Below are positions 1 to 12,910 of a stretch of DNA of 64,000 bases, in pieces. Numbering within the stretch: the stretch's first letter is position 1; the number at the start of each line of letters is the position of its first letter. Origin of the DNA: Melieria omissa (Eukaryota > Arthropoda > Insecta > Diptera > Ulidiidae). The notes beneath the pieces were generated by a model. It was not told the DNA's origin. It did not search any database and saw nothing but the letters and a program-made list of their open reading frames with translations. The DNA is taken from contig OZ020267.1 in the NCBI GenBank assembly GCA_963971225.1, positions 29,768,298-29,832,297 of the forward strand, written 5' to 3'. The translations under genes were made by a program, and so were the position numbers.

Positions 1-3000
1 ATTTTCGAACTCTCAGCGCTTTGCCATTTTCTGTTAAGGAAACCAAAGTTTATTACTAAATAACAAAAAATTAATGTCACGCTGCATCAACAACTTTTAC
101 ATATGCTCACAAAAATCACTATTTAGCTCTCACTTTGTACTAGAACAACTTCTTAGAGCTGTAGCATTATAAAAAATCTCTTACAAGCTTCGTTCGCTTT
201 AGTAATATTTATGCCAAACAAATAAATTTAAATGTTTTTCTTCACCAATTCAGGCTTAATCTCTTCATATTGGATAATTAATCTAGTTTTTAAGAAACTA
301 AAGTTTTCTTCAGACTTAACAAAAAAAAATAGATACATATTACACAATTCAATAACTATTTACAAGGCTTTTCTTGTAACCTTAATCGCAATTTACTGAA
401 ATAAAATACTTAAAATCAACTTTTTTCCAATTCAGATATGTCAAATATTTGCAAAAAACTGTCAAAGTCACTTTTTGTTTATGCAGTTTATTCGAGGTCT
501 ATCCGAAAATTGTGCACTATGTATAGTATGTGCGGTGGAAAAGTTAATTTACTATGCAAATAAATGTCACTCATACGCCCCGTGCCGGTTGCAGTTTAAT
601 CAAACACTCACACTTGAGCGCACTTTGGCCTGGCGAATTGTGAAAATAAACTTTTGCCGCAAAACTTAAGTAACAACTTTTTGGCACTTGAAATGCACAC
701 ACTCACACATACAAACACGAACACACTCGCTTTAGACACGCACAGTTAAGTGCCAACTAGCAGCACACGCAAGCGCGTATGTACGCAAATATTGTATGTA
801 TGTGTATCTATGTTTTATATGTGTATGTGCGTGTGTGTGTGTGTTTGCGAAGCTATGCGGCTCATGTGGACATGGCCACTTACGTTTGCTTCATTCATTT
901 TCTCGGCTGTTGTGGCAGTAGCGGAAACTTTTTTGATAAATTAAAATGCAACCGCATCAAATGTTGTTGTTGTTGTTGTTTTTGTTGTTGATGCTGCACC
1001 GTAAAATGAAATAACCACAAAAACAGCAACAATAACAACAACAACAAGAACAAAAACAAAAGTAGCATCAGCAGCAGCCCAAACCATTGGACCCTTAGGA
1101 CACACTGCAACCCTTGTGCCGACAGCTACAGTCGCTTCAGTCGTTTTAGTTGTCAGCACAAACTGCCCGAAGGGGAACCGAAAGTCTTGTTCGCTACTCT
1201 ACAACAACAATAACGTTAAAATTAAAACTAAATTAAATTCGAATGCATCAAACATGCGGTAGCTCCCACACCACACAGTGACAGCGCTCGTTCGCGTAGT
1301 TGTTGTTAGTTTGAGTTTTATTGTCGTCTGTCTGCGAAAAACTAGAATTGGTAGAGTAGCCAAAATATGCAACAAAGCGTGAAAAAAAAGAAGAATTTCT
1401 AGTGGTAAAATATGCAGTGGGCCAGTCAGTCAGCTGGTCGCATGCTCTTCCAATGGTTCGCTCAGTTGTTTCGCCTATGGGGTCAACATGTAAAATACAG
1501 AATTTTCTAATTTAAAAGTTTGCATCATTGCGCACCACAGCAAAGCAATACAAGTGTGGCATATATATGGAAGCTGCGATATCCAGCCAGGATTAGACGG
1601 ACGCTGGTAGTTTTGTCAGAAGAAATTGCATAGGACATTCTTGCTTTAGCTCACATATGAGTGGGTAAGAAAAAATGTATATGAAAATTTTAGCAAATAA
1701 TCAATGAAAATAGTTCAAAAGTTTAAGTAGAAGACACTTGAATATTCTTAATTAAAAAAAATGAAATTGGGGTAACTACAATCATTGGCACTGCAATCAT
1801 TGGTAGTTGACACTAGAATCACAGACACAATCCTTCTTGATGCCTATATGAAAATATGTTACAAAAAAGGGTCAAAAATCTTTTAAAAATAATTCGAAAT
1901 TCAACCACATCTTGAACTATAGTACCGATGTAGGTTTTTGTTATTGGTACATTTTATTATCGGTAACTGCAACTAATCTTTCAATCAATTATTATGAATC
2001 TATGTCGCTTTCCTTGTGGTAACAATTAACAATTTTAATTTTAAACATTGATATAAAAAATTTTTTCTGAATCACAAAAACCAAATACAGAATATTTTCA
2101 GTTAGTTTTCTATCGTTAGTTTTCAGTACCGCTTTTTCCAATCCCACCAAATTTGCCTTTCAGTTGGCTTTCCGTTCTTCACACTTTTACATTCTGTCCC
2201 ATAGAAAGTGTTCCTGTTTTTATATATAAGCACCCAACTATATGCAACAAACTGCGCCTGTGTACATACTTGAGATGGTTTGCTATTGCTCCACTCCCAC
2301 ACGGCGGCCGATTTGTTGTTGCCATCATCGTTAGCGTTGCACATCGGCAGCATTTCGTCAGCTTCCGGCATAGCCAGAGTTGCTGCTGGTGCATTTGTTG
2401 TTGGAATAGTGTTGTTGCAGTTGCACTGCAAACGCCCACCTTCACGCATTCACACACAAACACTCACTCACACACACAGAGAGTGTACAGTGCCGGCTGG
2501 CTGACTGGCTGCACCGACTGGGCTGCATGCAACGCCGGTTGCCAGCCCGCGCAATGCTTAGAGGACGCAACATTTTGCGCACAATGCGCTTCAATGTTGG
2601 TTGTTGTTGCTGCCAATGGCGGTGGTGGTGCTAGTCGTGGTGGCGCTGTCGTTGTGGTTATTGTTGTTGTGTTACAACTCGTTTGGCATTCGTGGGTAGG
2701 TGGCCTCGTCAATTGTAGTCGTTGTTGTTGCAGCTGCAGCAGTTGTTATTGTGGTTTTTGTTGGTACATTTTTTGTTGTTGTTGTCACAGTTGCATTTGT
2801 TACTGCTGCACATTTTTTGCGTTTTTTGCATCTAAACACACACACACACACGGACACTACACACCCACTTGTATGCATCTGCATGTGGTGTCAAAGACGC
2901 AACAATGTTGCAATATTGTTGTAATTGTTATTGCGGCTTTTTTGTATTTTCTCTCTATAAGTGTGCGTGTGTGTGTGTGAGCGTGTCAGTGGTTTACTTT

Positions 3001-3650
3001 TGTTGCTGGCACAAGTGCTAAAGTGCCGGTGGTAGCGGTGGTGGAAACTGTCTACGGTTTTGCCTTTCTTCCGTTTGCGTTTTGTGTTTGGTTCGCTTTC
3101 GTTTGGCTGCTGGCGCGATAGAACGGGAAGTTTGTAACATTGCACATTTTGCAATTGAATTATAGTGTCGGCCTGTTTTGGCGTATGTGATGTCGCCAAT
3201 ATTGATTAAAAGGCGCTTTGCAAGTTGGCTTGTGGGGAAAGCAATTCTTTTTGTAATGTTTAGTTTTATGTGATTTAACGCAGGTTTAATAAACTAAATA
3301 ATTTTCATGCTTTACTGAGCCACCAAGTAGATTGCTTTGAGCAGGCTGCTCCTGCAATGAAACAACTGTAGAATAGCAAGAAAAGAAACAACATTTTGTA
3401 TATAGGAATGAACATACAAATGGGGATGAAAGCAGACATAAATGGCAAAGTATCTGACTGCGTTCAACTTCAAGGACACCAGAGCGATTCTTGACCCTGT
3501 GCACTCCAAGGTGACATACAGCTTCCTTGTGGCCCACATGCAAAGCAATTTGGCAACGCTGAATAGTGAACTAATATGTGCACCGCGTCTCACCCCGAAG
3601 ACAATAAATTTGAATGAAAGCTAAAAAAAGTTGACTTTCACAGCAAACTA
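1..3650. other. Non-coding fly DNA with microsatellites
   Basis: I see no supportable gene here. Open frames overlap low-complexity DNA and show no conserved domain. Visible features are a GT run near 825-846, a TTG run near 964-990 followed by a CAA-rich stretch (about 1,020-1,060), and mixed CA/GT and GTT tracts across 2,440-2,990. Cysteine- or valine-rich frames here are simply translations of these repeats. The stretch could be intergenic or intronic; the sequence alone does not decide. Confidence 0.6.
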
Positions 3651-3654
3651 TAAA

Positions 3655-4735
3655 ACTTAAAATAAGTAGGAAGTTAAAATACCAAATAAAAATTATAAAA
3701 TACTAAATATATAATACAAATAAAAAATATATAAATAAATAATTTCAATGCCAACAAAGAAAATTTAAGAAATATTAATAAATATAAAATATAATATAAA
3801 AAATATAAAATATAAAATATAAAATTGAAAATTGAAAATATAAGATTTAAAATCTAAAATATAACATATAAAATATAAAATATAAAATATAAAATATAAA
3901 ATATTAAATATTAAATATAAAATATTAAATATTAAATATTAAATATAAAATATAAAATATAAAATATAAAATATAAAATATAAAATATAAAATATAAAAT
4001 ATAAAATATAAAATATAAAATATAAAATATAAAATATAAAATATAAAATATAAAATATAAAATATAAAATATAAAATATAAAATATAAAATATAAAATAT
4101 AAAATATAAAATATAAAATATAAAATATAAAATATAAAATATAAAATATAAAATATAAAATATAAAATATAAAATATAAAATATAAAATATAAAATATAA
4201 AATATAAAATATAAAATATAAAATATAAAATATAAAATATAAAATATAAAATATAAAATATAAAATATAAAATATAAAATATAAAATATAAAATATAAAA
4301 TATAAAATATAAAATATAAAATATAAAATATAAAATATAAAATATAAAATATAAAATATAAAATATAAAATATAAAATATAAAATATAAAATATAAAATA
4401 TAAAATATAAAATATAAAATATAAAATATAAAATATAAAATATAAAATATAAAATATAAAATATAAAATATAAAATATAAAATATAAAATATAAAATATA
4501 AAATATAAAATATAAAATATAAAATATAAAATATAAAATATAAAATATAAAATATAAAATATAAAATATAAAATATAAAATATAAAATATAAAATTTAAA
4601 ATATAAGTAAAAAAATAGAAACTAAAAATTAGAAAATGTAAAACATAAAATATAATAAAAAAAAATATATTGTAAATTATATAAAAAATATAAAATTTAT
4701 AAAATTATCTTAAATATAAAAGATATATTTTGTTT
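3655..4735. repeat. AT-rich satellite array, 7-bp unit ATAAAAT
   Basis: A nearly perfect array of a 7-bp unit (ATAAAAT and its rotations) occupies roughly 3,948-4,592, about 90 copies. It is flanked on both sides by degenerate versions that include TTAAATA variants. The interior is almost free of substitutions while the edges are decayed, as expected of a satellite that expands from its centre by slippage or unequal exchange. No genes are present. Confidence 0.95.
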
Positions 4736-4739
4736 AATA

Positions 4740-6900
4740 TTTACATCAATCAGCAACTCAGTCACAACTGAGCAACACATTAACTTGACCTAATAAACAC
4801 ATAGCTGCAGCTTAGCTTCATAACATTTCCAACTCGCAACAGTTACGTTTCTACGTCAAAAAATTTGACAATAATTTCACTAATACTTTAAGCCTAAAGA
4901 TCATAAAAATAAAAAGCCGAAATATTCATAAAATACCAGGTAGCAAAGAAAAAAATTAATAACGTCAAGAAAGTCAGATCCTGAGAGACTGCAGCGTGTT
5001 ACCCTAATTTACTTTATTTCTTTTCATGTGTGCGTAGTTTGGGTCGAAATCACATTGTCAGCATTTGCCAGGTAGCAGCACCAAAATTTTTCCAAATTTA
5101 TTAACACCCCAAACACAACAAAACCAACAACAACGAAGAACAACATTAACAGACGACTTGTGAGCGCATCTTAGGCCGCCAAGTAATTGGGCGCGTGAAG
5201 CGCGCCCGTGCGTTCGCTCAGGCGCTGCTTGTTGTTCTTATCGGCGCACATGCGTTGCCATTTATCCTCGTGTAAGCAGCTCGTTGTCGCTTGTCTTGTC
5301 AACGCGCTAAGCGGCGCACAGCGAGCGCGCGCGACGGAAGCCTATTATAAATTAATTTTGCCCGACTATGTGTTGGCGCCACACTCAGCCAGCCAACTGC
5401 TAAGAAAGACCAACCACGCACAAGGGACGTCAACGCCAACACCGACACAGACCGAGACCCAGTCGCGGCGGATAACAGCAACGCGCGATGTGTCGACGCT
5501 TAACACACATATTGCTTGCAACATACTTGATTATATGAATTTTTGATTTAACGCCAACCGTCGCGCACACATTTCCTTTACTTTCACATAAGCATATGGG
5601 ATGGTTGTTGTTGTTGCTTTTTATATATTATTTTCATATTTATTTGACTGCCGCCATGCAAACGGCGCACTGCTGCTGTCACAATTTTTCACACCCGGCC
5701 CCCAATGGTTGTGCAAAAATTTATAAAATCAGCACGCAGCAAAAACATTTTGGGCCCCAACTCACCCTCCACCCTCCACCCCCCAACGTTGCCATATCAC
5801 ATGATATGATGTGTTATTTATCCCTTGCTGTGCCTATTTTATTGTTATCATTAGATGCACACAGCTTGTGTTGTATCTTTCTTCTACATTTTTTTGCTAT
5901 TTGTAGGCTAAGAAAAAAATGAAAGAAATTGTTGCTAACATGTTGCTTCTGCCGCTTACTTGGGCTGACGTTGTAATTATTCATTCACCCTCCACGTTGC
6001 AGTGCGAAATTTTTTGGCCACAGTAAAACTTTTTAGTATGCTTTAAATTTTACCACAACGCTTTTCGGGGATTTTCTTGCATATATTTTTTTATTTCATT
6101 TTCTTTAGACTTGTTTTTTTATAGACGCTTCACGCTGTGTGGTCTTTAAGCAACTCTTGTGGGTCGCTAATTCAAATTTATCTATTTTTGTGTAAGCTCT
6201 GCGCCATTGACTGCCGCTTACACATGTCAAAATGTAAGGAAAGAAAAACTGTGGAGGTAATTTCTTTTAAAAATAATCAAATACGGCCAAGGAATTACAA
6301 TTTATTTACAGTTTAAAAACGCTGCTAAGTAGATGGAAGCTTGCGTTGGTTATAATTTAACTCTCATAGGTTTGGTGTTGTGTACTAAGAGCGCAGGTAT
6401 CGAAACAAAGTTCTGCGGTCTGAAAAGTTCAGCACGTTTAGTTCAATTCAGTTCTGTCCTGTTCATCTGTTTATGCTACATTAAACTCAATAAAAACCGC
6501 ATTCTCTGAGAGATTCTTTAATAAAACGAGCAATAGATGAATTCTACAAAATCCAAACTCAAATTGAGACTCTCTACAAAGTCGTAGGAACGCCTTCTTG
6601 CGGACGCGGAAGAAAGCATCTTCCTTTTCTTATGTACCTGGCCGGCTTTATTGAGAAGAAGGCATTTTTAAGAAGAAATTTAAAGGCATAATTCGCTTCT
6701 TGTCTTCATTAACCTCTCAGAGTGGTTATGAGCAGCAGATCGCCGAGATTGTTACTAACTCATCAGTCAGTTTTTCACACAAAGCTCTCGTTGAAGTTCA
6801 CATCACCTTCCGACTTGAGTTTCGGGCCCTTTGCTTCCGAATGTATCACAGGCTCTCTGAAATTCATTACCTTCTCAACTATTTGTTTTTCTTATTCCTT
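4740..6900. other. Non-coding spacer
   Basis: No coding region is supported. The interval has a GC-richer patch around 5,160-5,480, where long open frames occur on both strands without a recognisable domain. The patch contains TATTATAAAT near 5,343, which could be a core promoter, but no downstream gene supports it. The remainder is AT-rich spacer with homopolymer runs. Confidence 0.45.
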
Positions 6901-6914
6901 GTTCACTTCTCACT

Positions 6915-7960
6915 GAAGCATAGGGCCTCAACAGGACTCTTCCATCGTACACGATTCTGGACTGTTGTTTTTGCGCCGTCCCATGTGGTATTGACAGCGG
7001 CTAGTTTGCGTAGGGTCGACCTTCTCCAGGTGTTTTTTGGTCGATTGCGGGTTCCAGTCCAGTGCCATTTTCGTGATGCTGTCGGGAGGTTTTCTTTCCC
7101 TTTCCATTTCCATTATCTGTGCTTTATTTGCCTCAGAGTGGGTTCCTCATTGGTAATCTTCCACAGCGCGTCGTTACTAATTGTCGAGGGCCAGAATATT
7201 CTGCAGATGATTCGCAGGCATTTGTCGACGAAAGTTTGTAGCCTCTGGGTGATGGCATTCGAGACTAGCCATGTTTCGCTTCCATACAACAATGTCGACT
7301 TCACATATGCGTTGAATATTCGTAGCTTCGTACGTCTGGAGATTTGCGAGCTTGCCCATACTGAATGCAGCCGTCCGAACGCTGCCCTGGCTTTACTCAG
7401 TCTGCAGTTAGCATCTTCTTCCGCTCCGCCGTGAGCCTTGATTGTGCAGCCGAGGTAGCAGAAGCTGTCGACGAACTCCACGGCACAGCCGTCAATCATT
7501 ATATGGTTTTTGCTGCTATGATTGACTCTCATGGCTTTGGTCTTGGCGATATTGACCCCCAGATCGACGGTGCGTGCCAGCGCGACCAGGCATTGCTTGC
7601 ATGTCGGAGAGTTTGTGCGAGAGGAGGCAGATGTCATCAGCGAAGTCCAAGTCCTCGAGATGCCTGGTGAAGGTCCATACGATGCCTCGTTGGTGCAGGG
7701 TGAGTTTGCTCATGACGTCGTCCAGTACGATGGCGAAGAGGAGAGGCGAAAAGGGATGCCTTGCTTGACTCCTGCATTGGTAGTGAAAGAATCGCTGACG
7801 TTGCCGTTGTGTAGTACTGCCAGTTCAGAGTTCTCGTACAACGCTCTGATGAGACGAATTAGTTTCTGGGGAACCCCTTTCTACTCAATGCTAACCAAAT
7901 TGCGCTTCGTTTTATTGTGTTGAATGCTTTCTTGAAGTCGATGAACAACAACTATTCTCA
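6915..7960 (-). pseudogene. Decayed non-LTR retrotransposon (LINE) reverse transcriptase fragment
   Basis: Read on the minus strand, this is the 3' half of a LINE reverse transcriptase. In order it shows an FIDFKKAFN block near 7,940, a VKQGIPFSPLLFAI block near 7,760, an LDFADDICLLSH catalytic block (a FADD form of the usual YADD) near 7,650, then a YLGCTI and LLYGSETW thumb region and a KCLR...WP.TISN tail. Near 6,930-7,110 a further frame carries the ALDWNPQ-type C-terminus. The blocks lie in different frames and at least one stop interrupts the upstream part, so the copy is dead. The endonuclease half is missing. The C-terminal blocks resemble RTE-like or related LINEs; the clade assignment is an inference. 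Confidence 0.85.
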
Positions 7961-9530
7961 ACGATTAGATATAAGTAAATAATGGTTTGTTTATTTATTT
8001 TCTAATTTTTAAAGTTATTCCCCTTGAAATGCATTCAAATATTGAAATTTGTCTATGTAAACTTATTTAGGAAAAATTCGCGTCTTCATAGACATCGGTG
8101 GGCACTTGCCCAGCTGCATATTTGCTACAAGCATCTCCTTTTTTCTTACTGGGTGGTTGGTCTAAGCAGGCCACCTACTGACTGTCCTCTTGTCTTAAAA
8201 AATTTTTATTTAAATTTTAATAATTTTCAACATTTGTTTACCATCATTAAACAATACCAAACAATTTTAAACACAAAAAACCCAATTTACAAACTTCGAA
8301 CTTATGGCTTAAAAAATTGTTTGTTCTTTGCAAAAATTGAATGAATAAATATTCATAAATTTTCTAATCAAGCTACAAAAATGGAATTACATAAAAAAAT
8401 TGCCCGCTATATTTTTTATTATGAAAAGTATTTTATTTGTAAATTTAAGTGCTCAATTGATGCAGAAACATCATTTATCATTTTATCATTTGATGCTTGT
8501 GCCACATAATCCTTGTAGCCCTCCAAGCACTCACACTCGTTCAAACTTATCTGCCATTTCCACACAGTTCCCACACCATTTTTCTGCTGCATTACTCATA
8601 TTGAAGGCGATGGAAATTTACGCAGCGCTACAAATCAATGAGTAACGCGCCTCCATCCACTTTCCCGCCTTACACTTTGTTCTATTAAATAATTTGCTCT
8701 CTCGTTGGTTGGTCGGTCTCACTAACTCATTCGCTAACTTTTTATGCCACTTTTATGTATTGATTTACATTTATTATACATAATTTTATATGTATGTGTG
8801 TACATAAAACATCAAAAAATATTGGCCTACGACCAAATATCTACTCTTGGAAATCAACAAGAAAATCAACCATAGTTGTGTGCGTAGAATTTTCGCATAA
8901 AATAAATCAATTTTCTACAACTGACGATCTCACGAAAATAAATGAAAAATAACAAAAGACGCATAAAGAAAATAAAGTAAATAGAAGTAGAAGTAGACTA
9001 CGCAATTGTGTTGAATGGTGGCGGCTTTTATCGCCATTGCCACCAAAGCAGTTGGAAACTTGATTGGTGATTGTTAAAGTGACCAGCCAAAAAAATTCAT
9101 TTGATGTTTGAATATTTGAAATATTGTTAGTCGGGTTTTAGTTTTCAGTAGTGAAAGAATTTTTTTATTATTTATATATTTAATTATTTTTTATTTTATT
9201 TTTTTAAAAATTAGTTTTAAATTTTAAAATAATAAAAAATTAAAAATTAAAATTTTTTTATTTTAGTATTGTTTAATTTTGATCTAATTTTAATTTTTTT
9301 TAATTTGAATTTTTTTTTATTTAAACCAAAATTGTTTAATTTGTATTTCATTTTAATTTTTTTTAATTTGTAATTTTGTTTGTTTTAGCAAAATTTTTGC
9401 TTTTTTAGTATTGTTTAATTTTGATTTAATTTTAATTTTTTTAATTTTAAATTTTAATTTTTTTAATTCTAATTTTTTTCTTTTAATTTTTTTAATTTTG
9501 TCTTAAATTTTTTTTTTGTTGTCACCATAG
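7961..9530. other. Non-coding, very AT-rich spacer
   Basis: No gene is supported. From about 9,120 to 9,530 the sequence is made almost only of A/T with repeated TTTTAATTTT-type words, and the same texture returns at 9,660-9,820. These AT blocks flank the first copy of the local duplication listed separately. Confidence 0.5.
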
Positions 9531-9534
9531 GGCG

Positions 9535-9955
9535 ACTTCAGTGCATATGAATAACATTACTTTCGTAACCACATTGCAGCTCAATATTCTTATTGTTGTT
9601 TTTGTTGCTATGGGTTTCTAAGCTGATTTCATGCAGCAGAAAAATCGGAAAATTAGCATAAATTAAAAAATATATCTAATTTTAAAACAATGAAAATGTA
9701 AAAATTAAAATTTTGTATTTTAGTATTGTTTAATTTTTACTTAATTTTTTGAATTTTTTTTTTGAATTTTTAATTTTTTTATTTTAGCAAAATTTTTTTT
9801 TTTTTTAATTTTTTAAAATATTTTCTTAACGCCCTCTGGTCACTTCAGTGCATATGAATAACATTACTTTCGCAACCACGCTCAATATTCTTATTGTTGT
9901 TGTTGTTATCGGATAAAGTTTCTAAGCTGATTTCATGCAGCAGAGAATAAATTTT
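9535..9955. repeat. Local direct duplication, offset about 305 bp
   Basis: A block of about 115 bp beginning CTTCAGTGCATATGAATAAC and ending near a TTTCATGCAGCAGA motif occurs at about 9,537-9,643 and again at about 9,842-9,946. Both copies contain a GTT-repeat in the middle with different lengths. Together with the AT-rich block that separates them, the unit is about 300 bp, so this is a tandem duplication rather than a dispersed element. Confidence 0.85.
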
Positions 9956-9959
9956 CTTC

Positions 9960-11030
9960 TCTCCTTTTCGCAATGCAGTATCGTCGCTTCATTAGCCATT
10001 GCCACTAACATTGTTTTTGTTATTGTTGTTGTTGTTTGTGCCACTCGAATTTCATTCGCTGGCTACGCTACACTACAGTCAAAGCACCAATTGTACTGGT
10101 TTTTGTTGTTATTATTGTAATTTTTACTAATACCAGCAAGTGATTGAATTTCAGTTGTTTTGCACCACGCGACCTCGTTCGCGCCTGTCTTTGTCTTTCT
10201 TTGGCCAATCACGTTTTTGTGCCTTTGCTTTGCTTCGCTGCCCATTGCTGCCATTCAATATTTGGCTGTCGTTTCCTTTTGGTTTTTGTGCGCCGCGTTT
10301 AGAAAAATTAACGTGCAGAGCAGATAATATTATTACAGCCGGCACCTAATGACATGCCAACAAAAACAACAACCGCATTCAAACATTCTGACAACAAATA
10401 CGAACCAATAAAAAAACCCACATAAAACAAAACCGAAGAAAACGCAAAACCAAAAGTAGATAAAAATTAAGTTGAAAAAAAATGTACGCAAACCAACACA
10501 ACCGCAACCGATGCGATGGTATGAAATATAAAAATGAAAATGTTGGCGCTGCTGTTGTGGCGGCGTCAGCGTCGGTGTCGTTGTCGTTGGGGGCAGAAAT
10601 GCGTGCGACAGTACTAAGCCAAGACAAGCGTTGCTGCAGACATGCGGCGCACCGCATAAAAAAAGCATAAGCAGAACAAAAAAATGTGGGAAATCACAAA
10701 AACGCCAAAGTAGACAGCAACAACAAAGGCAGAGAAACAACATAATGCCATGCTGATGCCTATTAAGTACACCATTTGTGTTTGCTTTATTTGTTGGCGC
10801 CGGCCGCGCGCGCGCTAATAGAGCCGCACAAGACAGCCGAAGAAGGAGAGACGAAGAAGTTTTGCCATTTGCCTAGGTTTTTTTTTCGTTGCTTGGTTTT
10901 TAAGGCAATTCGCCTTTGTGATTGCGCCGGCTTCAAAATGTTTTTGTTGGGTTATCACACAAATTTTGTGTGATAATGTAAAACTTAATGACAATTTTTG
11001 GTGCGAAAAATTATGATTATTGCAAGTTTT
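9960..11030. other. Non-coding spacer
   Basis: No supported gene. Small open frames on both strands overlap GTT-rich or GC-biased patches (for example 10,330-10,740 and around 10,800-10,820, CGCGCGCG). None carries a recognisable domain. Confidence 0.45.
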
Positions 11031-11034
11031 AGTC

Positions 11035-11280
11035 CATATTACTCATACGCCCTGTGCATTGTTTGATATTACTCATACGCTCTGTAGACTGGACGTATGA
11101 GTAATGTTACTATGCACTGGAGGTATAAGTGCGATTACTGTGAGCGTATAAGTAATGTTACTCATATGCTCACTGGGCGTATGAGTAACAATTATTGAAC
11201 ACGTTGACTACCAACTACGAGATAACTCGTAGATTGCGTTCTTTGCTAGGACGCCGACTACGAGTTATCTCGTAGTGTGT
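11035..11280. repeat. Cluster of inverted short repeats (ACTCATACGC and CTACGAG palindromes)
   Basis: The word ATTACTCATACGC occurs at 11,038-11,050 and 11,068-11,080. It then occurs as its reverse complement, exact or with one or two changes, near 11,093, 11,122, 11,145 and 11,174, with one further forward-type copy near 11,157. Immediately after lie two hairpins, CTACGAGATAACTCGTAG (11,215-11,232) and its reverse complement at 11,258-11,275. Variants of the first word recur near 570, 11,440 and 13,080. The arrangement resembles a fold-back or multi-hairpin element; the class is unknown. Confidence 0.75.
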
Positions 11281-12165
11281 TTACTTCTCATATACGTTCA
11301 TTAAATGACATTGGCTTCTTAGATCGGAACGTGTTAAATTAAATATGAATCAAGCACATTGCTATTGCTTACATTTTGGACAGAATTCTTTCAAGTACAA
11401 ACAAACTGGCATTATTTTTAGGTATAAGTGCTTGGTGGCGTATGAGTAACTCGAAATCAACATAAATTTAGAAATAACAAAGGAATGAATTAATTAAGTG
11501 CTACGGGGTGTATGAGGAATATGAAATCAAAATAAACTTAGGAGTAAAAAAAATAATTATAGCAGGGTTTACAGTTACAAAGAAGTTGCACTGAACTTCC
11601 TAGAGAACTCTGAATACTACTCAACAGAGGTTACGTCACGCTGCTGTGTTCTAGGCACCGAAATAGTTTACGAACTGAAGAACTGGTCCGTTTGGAGTCA
11701 ACTATTGGTGTCAGCAGGTCAAAAAACTCTGACACTAATGAATGAATCAATAAAAAACCTTACATGCAATGACCTCATGAAGTGAAAGACGAAAGTGTTT
11801 CGGCAGAATCGTAAAGCGTTTTCTAAAAGCACTGAGTAAGAGGAAAACTGACTTTCTTTTCAGTTATTATTGTTCAAAGCTATTAAACGTCGAGGCTAGA
11901 GCTGACCTTTTGTACAAATCTTTGGTTAGACCCTAAAGTTGACGCTTCGTATTCATTTTGTTTCTCTATGAGGATCCAAGTTCCAGATCTTCTCTGGTTT
12001 TTTGGTTTTCTTTTCGAAGGTTGATGCCTTTAACTGGATAAATCTTTTTTTTATTGGGTGCAAGTAATCCTAAAGAACATGTGTGGACTTTTTTTGGTAC
12101 TTTCTGTATATGGTTCGCTTAGAAAATGTTCACTTTATTGATATGAAAACCTAGTGAACAGTGAC
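11281..12165. other. Non-coding spacer
   Basis: Nothing coding is supported. A further copy of the GCGTATGAGTAA word lies near 11,440 and a weaker one (GTGTATGAGGAA) near 11,510, suggesting that the inverted-repeat family above spreads into this stretch. Confidence 0.4.
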
Positions 12166-12169
12166 CAGT

Positions 12170-12910
12170 CAGGTACACAGTCAGAATGCTGAGGTTATCT
12201 TCTTTTGCATGAGGAGCTTCCAGGATATCCCTTTGTCTGAGTTAATAACTTGGATAGTCTCGTACTGTTGGTTCATTGCTTCCCAAACTATTTTTCTTCT
12301 TCTGTGCAGCCCGAAAAATGGTTCCGGGCGCACCAGTGGACGCATTAAAGTTATTTTGGCAAATCTGTAAACATCTTTGTTGCCTTCATGACCCTCGTGC
12401 CCCGGGACGCAGTGCAATTTTAAAGAGCTACGGCCTCTCAGTTCAATTTCGACTAGTTTCAAGGAGGCCGTGCAGGCTTTTGGAGCATTTAAGACCACTT
12501 GGCTGTGGAATAGTATCGCCGAATAGTAGAGCTTCGGATAGTCTCGTACTGTTGGTTTATTGCTTTGCAAAATTTTGTCTACCAATTTTTTGTATGTGTT
12601 CTCTGGGCAGCCCGACAAATGGTTCAGGGCACACCAGTGGACGCATTTAATTTCTTTTGACAAAGCTTTCAACTTCTATGTTGTCTTCATGACGCTCGTG
12701 TCCTGGGATCCAGTGTAATTCTATAAAGTCACGGCCTCTCAGTTCAAACTTGACTAGTTTTGAGGAGATCATGCAGGCGTTTAGAGCCTTTAGGACCGCT
12801 TGACTGTCTTCTACTCGACAGTCGACATGTGCAATAGTAGCTTTCCTGCGTAGGCAGAAGTTAGTAAGGAATAATTTGCGTCTAATGTTGAGGAGCATCG
12901 CTGCCAAGCA
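12170..12910 (-). pseudogene. Tandemly duplicated RNase H fragment of a non-LTR retrotransposon
   Basis: On the minus strand, two adjacent fragments show RNase H-like blocks. The upstream one (about 12,600-12,907) has DSQAVLKAL, a SKLV motif and LHWIPGHE. The downstream one (about 12,300-12,600) repeats the last part as LHCVPGHE and continues into a PEPFFG tail like that of R1/Jockey-type elements. The nucleotide sequences match closely with an offset of about 300 bp, so this is a tandem duplication of a piece of a LINE ORF2. Stops and frame changes make it non-functional. The element family is inferred from the motifs only. Confidence 0.75.

Noticed and set aside
2153..2980. 275-codon plus-strand open frame
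   Set aside because: Composed of GTT/CA repeat translations rich in Cys, Val and His, overlapping equally open frames on the other strand; no domain.
3655..4735. CRISPR-like array
   Set aside because: The repeat is a 7-bp satellite without spacers, in eukaryotic DNA.
6700..7434. 244-codon plus-strand open frame
   Set aside because: Antisense shadow of the minus-strand LINE reverse transcriptase fragment.
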